Below are positions 56,275 to 64,000 of a stretch of 64,000 nucleotides of DNA, piece after piece; within the stretch, counting starts at the first letter, position 1, and each line of letters starts with the position of its first letter. The stretch is from Gloeomargarita sp. SKYG116 (GTDB taxonomy: Bacteria > Cyanobacteriota > Cyanobacteriia > Gloeomargaritales > Gloeomargaritaceae): assembly GCA_025056115.1 (NCBI GenBank), contig JANWVM010000006.1, forward strand, positions 1-64,000, read 5' to 3'. The notes below the pieces were generated by a model. That model saw only the letters and a list, made by a program, of their open reading frames with translations. It had not been told where the DNA came from and ran no database searches. The position numbers and the translations under genes are program-made.

Positions 56275-57339
56275 ATGCGCATTGCCCAAATTGCCCCTTT
56301 ACACGAGAGCGTTCCACCCAAGCTCTACGGGGGAACAGAACGGGTTGTCTATTGGCTGACGGAGGAGCTGGTGCGCCGGGGCCATGAGGTCACCCTATTT
56401 GCCAGCGGCGATTCCCACACCCAAGCGCGGTTAATTCCCTTTTGCCCCCAGGCGCTGCGTCTGGACCCCAACGCCGTTGATACGGTAGCCCCCCACCTGC
56501 TGATGGTGGAAAAGGTGTTTCAGATGGCCCAGGAGTTTGACGTGATTCACGGCCACGTGGACTATTTCCCCTATTCCCTGGCGCGGCGGCATCCCCAGGT
56601 GGCGTTTCTGGCAACGTTACACGGGCGCTTGGACATTCCCGAATTAGGCCCCCTGTACGAGGAATTCCGCGATATTCCAGTGGTTTCGATTTCCAACGCC
56701 CAACGGGGACCCATCCCCCAGGCTCGCTGGGTCGGGACGGTCTATCACGGGTTGCCTCTGGATTTGCACCCCTTTTACCCCCAACCGGGGGATTACCTGG
56801 CGTTTTTGGGGCGGGTCTCGCCGGAAAAAGGCTTGGATACGGCGATTGAAATTGCCACGCGCCTGGGCATGCCCCTGAAGGCATCCATCAAAATTGACCG
56901 GGTGGACCGCCCCTATTACGAGTCCCAGATTGAACCCATGGTGCGCGCCAATCCGCTGGTAGAACTCATCGGCGAGATTACGGAGAAAGAAAAAAGCGAC
57001 TTTCTGGGTAAAGCTTACGCGGTGTTGTTTCCGATTCGCTGGCCGGAACCCTTTGGGCTGGTGATGATTGAAGCGATGGCCTGTGGAACGCCGGTGATCG
57101 CCATGCGCTGCGGCTCGGTGCCGGAGGTGATGGTGGATGGGGAAACGGGGTTTATCGTGGATTCGGTGGACGCGGCGGTTGCAGCAGTACAGAAAGTCGG
57201 GGAACTCAGTCGCCAGCGGGTCCGACAAATTTTTGAAGAGCGGTTTAGCGTCGAACGCATGACCAACGACTACGAGGCGCTCTATCAGCAATTGCTGGCG
57301 GAACGGACGACCGCGCCATCCCCGATGCCTACCCCTTAG
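56275..57339 (+). CDS. Family 4 glycosyltransferase
   Basis: MRIAQIAPLHESVPPKLYGGTERVVYWLTEELVRRGHEVTLFASGDS; YLAFLGRVSPEKGLDTAIEIA; FPIRWPEPFGLVMIEAMACGTPVIAMRCGSVPEVMVDGETGFIV. Confidence 0.93.
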   Translation: MRIAQIAPLHESVPPKLYGGTERVVYWLTEELVRRGHEVTLFASGDSHTQARLIPFCPQALRLDPNAVDTVAPHLLMVEKVFQMAQEFDVIHGHVDYFPYSLARRHPQVAFLATLHGRLDIPELGPLYEEFRDIPVVSISNAQRGPIPQARWVGTVYHGLPLDLHPFYPQPGDYLAFLGRVSPEKGLDTAIEIATRLGMPLKASIKIDRVDRPYYESQIEPMVRANPLVELIGEITEKEKSDFLGKAYAVLFPIRWPEPFGLVMIEAMACGTPVIAMRCGSVPEVMVDGETGFIVDSVDAAVAAVQKVGELSRQRVRQIFEERFSVERMTNDYEALYQQLLAERTTAPSPMPTP

Positions 57340-57394
57340 CACTAGCGGTTGCGGACTGCTAATCTAGGAACGTTGTACGGGAAGCGGGTACCGC

Positions 57395-59560
57395 ATGGCG
57401 GACGACATCATCCAGTACCAGGACCAGTACTACATCCGGGCGCAGGCGTCGCTGGTGGAAAGCCGGCCCCACGTGCTCAAACACGACAATTGCTTTGCGA
57501 TTTTTGACCGGCTGGGGAACATGCGCCCGCTGGGGTTGGGGGACCACGGCCTATTCCGGGATGACACGCGGTTCCTGTCGCGCCTGGTGCTGGATTTGGA
57601 AGGGAAACAGTTCCTGCTGCTGAGTTCGGAGGTGCGCGAGGACAAGGACATCCTGGCGGTGGATTTGACCAATCCCGAATTCACCACGTCCCAGGGCCAG
57701 TTCATCGGCCAAGACACCATTCATGTCTTCCGCACGACCTTCCTGTGGCACAACGTGGCCTACCAGCGCATCCGCGTGCATAACTACGGTTCCCACACTT
57801 TTCGCATCCCCATCACGCTGCGGTTTGAAGCGGATTTTGCCGATATTTTTGAGGTGCGGGGCATCCGGCGCAATCGCCAGGGCAATGGGTTGCCTTCTCT
57901 GGTGCAATCGGAACGGGTGGTGCTGCGCTACTGGGGGTTGGATAATGTCGAACGCCAAACCCATCTGCTCTTTGCGCCTGCACCGACGATGGTGGCGACC
58001 GACTTGGCCCAGTGGTGGGTGACCCTGGCGCCGCAAGCCGAACAAGACCTGTGGCTGACGGTAGTGTGCGCCTATGCGGGCGAAGCGATGACGGTGCTGA
58101 GCTATGACCAGGCGTTGCAGGCGGAACGTAGCCATCGCCACAAGTTGCGCAGCCAGTCGGCCCACATTGATACTGGCAATGCCCAGTTCAACGATTGGCT
58201 GAATGCGTCGCGGGACGATTTATTGATGATGCTCACGGAAACGCCCTACGGGTTATACCCCTACGCTGGGGTGCCCTGGTTCAGCACGGTGTTTGGGCGG
58301 GACGGGCTTATCACGGCGCTGGCGACCCTGTGGTGGTATCCCGACATTGCGCGAGGGGTGTTGTTGTATCTTGCAGCGCAGCAGGCGACCGAGGAAGACC
58401 CCAGCCGGGACGCTGAACCGGGTAAAATTCTGCACGAGCAACGCCAGGGGGAGATGGCCAAAACGCGGGAAGTCCCCTTCGGCCAGTACTACGGAAGTAT
58501 TGATGCCACGCCCCTGTTTGTCGTGTTGGCGGGTCGGTATTTCCGGCGCACCGGCGACCGGCAGTTATTGACCCAGTTGTGGCCCCACGTGGAAGCGGCG
58601 TTGCGCTGGATGGATACCTACGGCGACCGGGATGGGGATGGGTTTGTGGAATACGCCCGCAAGGTGCATACGGGGTTGCGCAACCAGGGCTGGAAGGACT
58701 CGGACGACGCCATTTTTTATCCCGATGGCACCATTGCCGAACCGCCTCTGGCGCTGTGTGAGGTGCAGGGCTATGTCTATGAGGCCAAACTCCAGGCGGC
58801 CCACATGGCGGAAGCGCTAGAGCAATGGGAACGGGCGGCGGCCCTGCGACAACAGGCGTTGGATTTGCAACAGCGGTTCTGGCGGGCGTTTTGGTGCGAC
58901 GACATTGGGGGTTATGCCCTGGCGCTGGACAGCGAGAAACGCCCCTGCCGGGTGCGCAGTTCCAACATGGGTCACTGTTTGTTTTCGGGCATTGCCCATC
59001 CCGACCATGCCGCTCGCATTGCCGCCCAAATTCTGGAGCCCCATTTCTTTAGCGGTTGGGGGATTCGCACGGTTCCCCAGGGCGAAGGTCGCTACAACCC
59101 CATGTCCTACCACAACGGCTCTATCTGGCCCCACGACAATGCCTTGATTGCCGCTGGCCTGGCTCGCTATGGCTACAAGGAAGAAGCGGTGCGGGTATTG
59201 ACGGCCCTGTTTGACGCCAGCCAATTTCTGGACTTGAAGCGCTTGCCGGAACTGTTTTGTGGGTTTGCCCGCCGGCAACGGGAAGGCCCGACCCTGTATC
59301 CAGTGGCCTGTTTGCCCCAGGCGTGGGCGTCCGCCAGTGTGTTTTTGCTGTTGCAGGCCTGTTTGGGGCTGGAAATCGAAGGGGCAACCCAGCGGGTGTA
59401 TCTGCAACAACCGACCTTGCCCCTGTGGTTACCCCACGTCACCCTGCAGAACATTGCGGTGGGGGCTGGTGCGCTGGATATCGGTCTATACCTGCACCAG
59501 GGGGGCGTCAGTATCAATGTGCTGGGACGCCGGGGCCGGGTGGATTTGATCGTGCAATAA
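57395..59560 (+). CDS. Amylo-alpha-1,6-glucosidase / glycogen-debranching-type glycoside hydrolase
   Basis: HVLKHDNCFAIFDRLGNMRPLGLGDHGLFRDDTRFLSRLVL; GVPWFSTVFGRDGLITALATLWWYPDIARGVLLYLA; PMSYHNGSIWPHDNALIAAGLARYG. Confidence 0.93.
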   Translation: MADDIIQYQDQYYIRAQASLVESRPHVLKHDNCFAIFDRLGNMRPLGLGDHGLFRDDTRFLSRLVLDLEGKQFLLLSSEVREDKDILAVDLTNPEFTTSQGQFIGQDTIHVFRTTFLWHNVAYQRIRVHNYGSHTFRIPITLRFEADFADIFEVRGIRRNRQGNGLPSLVQSERVVLRYWGLDNVERQTHLLFAPAPTMVATDLAQWWVTLAPQAEQDLWLTVVCAYAGEAMTVLSYDQALQAERSHRHKLRSQSAHIDTGNAQFNDWLNASRDDLLMMLTETPYGLYPYAGVPWFSTVFGRDGLITALATLWWYPDIARGVLLYLAAQQATEEDPSRDAEPGKILHEQRQGEMAKTREVPFGQYYGSIDATPLFVVLAGRYFRRTGDRQLLTQLWPHVEAALRWMDTYGDRDGDGFVEYARKVHTGLRNQGWKDSDDAIFYPDGTIAEPPLALCEVQGYVYEAKLQAAHMAEALEQWERAAALRQQALDLQQRFWRAFWCDDIGGYALALDSEKRPCRVRSSNMGHCLFSGIAHPDHAARIAAQILEPHFFSGWGIRTVPQGEGRYNPMSYHNGSIWPHDNALIAAGLARYGYKEEAVRVLTALFDASQFLDLKRLPELFCGFARRQREGPTLYPVACLPQAWASASVFLLLQACLGLEIEGATQRVYLQQPTLPLWLPHVTLQNIAVGAGALDIGLYLHQGGVSINVLGRRGRVDLIVQ

Positions 59561-59562
59561 GC

Positions 59563-60384
59563 TCACAACCGGCTCAGCACCCGCTGGCGGTAGAGGGTGG
59601 CATCCATGCCGTCGCCGCTCAGGTTGGGAGGAAGCAAGCGCTGGAGTGCGGCAATGCGGGTTTCGGGGGCGGGATGGGTGCTCAAGAAGGCCAGCGCTGG
59701 GGGATAGCCGCGCAATTTCCCTAAAAACTCCGGCAAGCCCCGCCCGTCGTAACCGGCTCGCAACAAGTACTGCAGGGCGCTGGCGTCGGCTTCAAACTCG
59801 TGCTGGCGACTCCGGGGACGGCGCAGGGCCAGTTCGATCAACAGGGCGTTCAACTGGCTGCCATCCGTACCGAGCAAGGCGCTGACCCCCTGGGCGATGG
59901 CAACTTCTCGTAATTGCTGCACCAGGTGCCGGTGGACGATGTGGCCAATCTCATGCCCCAGGACCCCTGCCAACTGCGCTTCGTTATCGGCAGCTCGCAA
60001 CAGTCCCGTGGTCACGTACACAAATCCCCCTAACGTGGCAAAGGCGTTGACCTGGGAACTGCGCACGACGGTGAATTCGTAGGGCAAATTGGGGCGGTCA
60101 CTGACGCTGGCCAAGCGTTGACCAATCGTGGCGACATAGCGTTGTAATTCCGGGTCGGGATACACCTGAAATTCCTGCGTCAACAATTGCTGGTGGATTT
60201 GCCGACCCAGTTGCACTTCCTGGCGGTCCGAAAGATTGCTCCACTGGAGAATCTCGATGCCCCGTTGCAGCAAGACCGGCCAGGGAACCCCCCGACTGCG
60301 CTGGGCCTGCACCGGCCAAACCACGCCGAAAAACAGACAACTGCTGAGTAACAGTGCCCAAAACCGCCGCCACCGTCTGCCCAT
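59563..60384 (-). CDS. M48-family secreted metalloprotease
   Basis: Signal peptide; NAFATLGGFVYVTTGLLRAADNEAQLAGVLGHEIGHIVHRHL (HEXXH); QHEFEADASALQYLLRAGYD. Confidence 0.93.
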   Translation of the reverse strand: MGRRWRRFWALLLSSCLFFGVVWPVQAQRSRGVPWPVLLQRGIEILQWSNLSDRQEVQLGRQIHQQLLTQEFQVYPDPELQRYVATIGQRLASVSDRPNLPYEFTVVRSSQVNAFATLGGFVYVTTGLLRAADNEAQLAGVLGHEIGHIVHRHLVQQLREVAIAQGVSALLGTDGSQLNALLIELALRRPRSRQHEFEADASALQYLLRAGYDGRGLPEFLGKLRGYPPALAFLSTHPAPETRIAALQRLLPPNLSGDGMDATLYRQRVLSRL

Positions 60385-60465
60385 GAAATGCCCCCCTGCT
60401 TGCCAAGCCACCCGATGGACTACAATGAACACCATAAACCACGCCAGTTGGCCCTGACTAGATTG

Positions 60466-60786
60466 ATGCCTAACCGTACAGTCGTGCGCCGGCAACCAAC
60501 AGTTCCCAGTAGCCGTGAGTTGGGCTGGGGCTTTGCCATTCAAACCTTGATTGCCGCTGGGATGGTCGTGGCGCTCGCGCGTCTCTGGCCCTACTACTGC
60601 GAGCAACAACAGCGCCAGCGCGTTCTGGAGACCGAACTGACCCGTACAGAAACCCAAGTACAAGCGCTACAGCAACAATTTCAACGCACCTTTGACCCCC
60701 GCCGGCAACCTCGCTTGCAGCAAGCCGCCACCCAGCAACTGCAACCACACCAGCGCTTAGTGATTTGGGTTTCACCCCCCCGTTGA
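60466..60786 (+). CDS. Small conserved hypothetical protein (TM plus short coiled coil)
   Basis: LGWGFAIQTLIAAGMVVALARLWPYYCEQQQRQRVLETELTRTETQVQALQQQFQRTF; start uncertain (ORF open from 60388). Confidence 0.55.
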   Translation: MPNRTVVRRQPTVPSSRELGWGFAIQTLIAAGMVVALARLWPYYCEQQQRQRVLETELTRTETQVQALQQQFQRTFDPRRQPRLQQAATQQLQPHQRLVIWVSPPR

Positions 60787-60793
60787 AGAAGCC

Positions 60794-61231
60794 ATGTTAC
60801 CTGTGCTGCCCCCCGATTTACAACCGGAGGCATACCTAGTGGTGGGTCTAGCTCATTGCTTCTGGAAAGAAGAGACGGGCCTGCGGGAACTCGAACTCAT
60901 TGAACCCATCCCCAGCGCTGCCCTGGAAACCTTGCTGCAGGGGGTACCCACGTCTTACAGTCACCTAGTCGCGACCACCCTAGCCCAAGTGGAAACCACG
61001 GCAACCCAGCGGTTCCCCAGCGCTCAACTTTGCCCTGACTTCTGGGAACGGGCCATTGCCGCCGCGCGTACCTATCGCCATCGTCCGCAGGCGACCCAGC
61101 ACCTGCCGCTCGGGGCTGAACGGAACGACCTGAATTTCAGCTTAGAGCGCAAACGGGTTCTCAACAGCCGGCGCACCGTGCGCGATAGCGACAACATCCG
61201 CCAGCATCCTCACACCCATCAACAGCTTTAG
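60794..61231 (+). CDS. Conserved hypothetical protein
   Basis: 145 aa ORF closely following the previous gene. Confidence 0.6.
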   Translation: MLPVLPPDLQPEAYLVVGLAHCFWKEETGLRELELIEPIPSAALETLLQGVPTSYSHLVATTLAQVETTATQRFPSAQLCPDFWERAIAAARTYRHRPQATQHLPLGAERNDLNFSLERKRVLNSRRTVRDSDNIRQHPHTHQQL

Positions 61232-61242
61232 TGCAGTTGTCG

Positions 61243-61626
61243 TTACTGCCGGTTCGCAGGGGTGACTTGCGTTAGACGAATCTGTTTGCGACCTAGGGAA
61301 ATCTCGAATTCGTCCCCAGGTTTGAGGTTCATTTGTTTCGTGTAGGCCGCACCAATGAGCAAATTACCGTTGGATTGCACGCGCACCCGGTAACTGGCTT
61401 CCCGACCGCCACGGGAGCGTTTGGGTTTGCGGCCCTTGCCATCGAGTTCGATCCCATAGGCTTCAATGAGGGCGTTGCGGAATTTTTGGATATTCACCCG
61501 TTCTAAGCCATTTTTGGTCACTGTGTAATATCCACAGGCTTTGGCTTTTTCCTTGTAGCTCAAGTGACCTAATTCTTGGAACTTTGCTAACAGGGCTTCG
61601 CCTGTCAATGGTTGCGGTTTATCCAT
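61243..61626 (-). CDS. AbrB-family (cyAbrB) transcriptional regulator
   Basis: LTGEALLAKFQELGHLSYKEKAKACGYYTVTKNGLERVNIQKFRNALIEAYGIEL; C-terminal AbrB-like SYRVRVQSNGNLLIGAAYTKQMNLKPGDEFEISLGRKQIRL. Confidence 0.93.
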   Translation of the reverse strand: MDKPQPLTGEALLAKFQELGHLSYKEKAKACGYYTVTKNGLERVNIQKFRNALIEAYGIELDGKGRKPKRSRGGREASYRVRVQSNGNLLIGAAYTKQMNLKPGDEFEISLGRKQIRLTQVTPANRQ

Positions 61627-61796
61627 AGTAGCTGGCCTATCGCGATGTGGGCAAAGGTCTGCTTTTATCATACGACTTTCATCAACAATTCTCCGCATTT
61701 ACCTGAACCAAATGCTCACCATCCTAGCCAAACCCCAGGGAAGCAGGTAAGATAGAAATCCAGTCTCCCATCGTCGTTAAGGAGGTTAACTGTTTC

Positions 61797-61972
61797 ATGA
61801 CGCAAGTGGTTCTGGGCGAAAACGAGAGCATTGAGTCTGCGTTGCGCCGCTTCAAACGACAAGTCTCCAAGGCGGGAATCCTTGCCACCATCAAACACAA
61901 ACAGTACTTTGAAACGCCCCAAGAGAAGCGCAAACGCAAGGCCAAGAATGCCCGCCGTAAGCGTCGCCTCCG

Positions 61973-61976
<4 letters not shown>
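61797..61976 (+). CDS. rpsU: 30S ribosomal protein S21, absent from the supplied ORF track
   Basis: [66 protein letters not shown] ribosome-binding site upstream. Confidence 0.96.
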
Positions 61977-63251
<1,275 letters not shown>

Positions 63252-63292
63252 TCAGGATTAGGATAGCGGCCCCAGGGCACTGGCGACAAGGG

Positions 63293-64000
63293 CTAGTCCG
63301 TCTTTAATTTTAATACGGCCATAAAGGCTTCCTGAGGAACGTCCACGCTGCCGAGGGCTTTCATGCGTTTTTTGCCTTCTTTTTGTTTCTCTAGCAGTTT
63401 GCGCTTGCGGGTGACGTCACCGCCGTAACACTTGGCCAGAACGTTTTTGCGCAGGGGAGCAATCGATTCACTGGCGATGACGCGGCTGCCAATGGCGGCT
63501 TGGATGGGCACGCGGAATTGGTGCCGGGGAATCAGTTCTTTCAACTTCTGCACCAGGGCCTTACCCACCTGGTAGGCTTTGTCCCGGTGCACGATGGTCG
63601 CGAGGGCGTCTGCCGGTTCGTCGTTGATGAGAATATCCAGCTTGACGAGATCGCTGGGACGATACCCCACCCACTGATACTCCATACTGGCGTAACCGCG
63701 CGAGCGGGATTTCATCTGGTCGAAAAAGTCGGTAACCACCTCTGCCAGCGGAATTTCATAGACTAAGACCGCCCGTTCGGGGGTGAGGTAGCGCATATCC
63801 TTGAATTCCCCCCGCCGGGACTGGGCCAGTTCCATCAAGGCGCCCACGTAGGCTTCCGGCGTAATGATTTCCACCTGCACGTAGGGTTCCTCAATCTGGC
63901 GACGCTCGTGGGGCGGGGGTAAATCGCCGGGGTTGTCCACTTCGATCACCGTCCCGTTGTTGAGCGTCACCCGGTACACCACGGATGGGGCGGTCACCAC
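63293..64000 (-). CDS. lepA: Elongation factor 4 (LepA), C-terminal part; N-terminus beyond the window
   Basis: [78 protein letters not shown]. Confidence 0.96.
   Translation of the reverse strand: MVTAPSVVYRVTLNNGTVIEVDNPGDLPPPHERRQIEEPYVQVEIITPEAYVGALMELAQSRRGEFKDMRYLTPERAVLVYEIPLAEVVTDFFDQMKSRSRGYASMEYQWVGYRPSDLVKLDILINDEPADALATIVHRDKAYQVGKALVQKLKELIPRHQFRVPIQAAIGSRVIASESIAPLRKNVLAKCYGGDVTRKRKLLEKQKEGKKRMKALGSVDVPQEAFMAVLKLKTD

Noticed and set aside
57551-58165. 204-aa ORF antisense to the amylo-glucosidase gene
   Set aside because: His/Arg/Gln-rich shadow ORF opposite a confident CDS.

Overview
The window is a 64 kb, gene-dense chromosomal segment of a cyanobacterium. Diagnostic genes are isiA-isiB, cpcD-cpcE, Ycf54, a DUF3685/Ycf55-like protein, cyAbrB, a Psb32/TPM-like protein and a cyanobacterial-type SecA. 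I annotate about 70 protein genes, including two under 60 aa that the ORF track misses (rpsU and a 56-aa zinc-ribbon protein). There are three tRNA genes: Arg-ACG, Ser-GGA and Val-GAC. I saw no CRISPR array, transposase, integrase, prophage or rRNA. Most of the content is housekeeping. The less ordinary items are: (1) two neighbouring small secreted proteins sharing a near-identical 'PFRDYTGDGVQNLDD-PAHQK-NEQLR-WA' module with an EF-hand/dockerin-like loop; (2) a decapitated Ser/Thr kinase gene beside a displaced cpcDE pair; (3) a perfect 21-bp 7-1-7 palindrome upstream of isiA that looks like a Fur operator; (4) a small family of dispersed intergenic repeats around 'CTGCGCCCTGCGACC'; (5) several usually clustered genes (cysW, cpcDE, ftsQ) found without their usual partners. 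I did not find convincing evidence of a new multi-gene system. The DYTGDG secreted pair is the best candidate for something undescribed. No searches were run; family names come from sequence recognition only.
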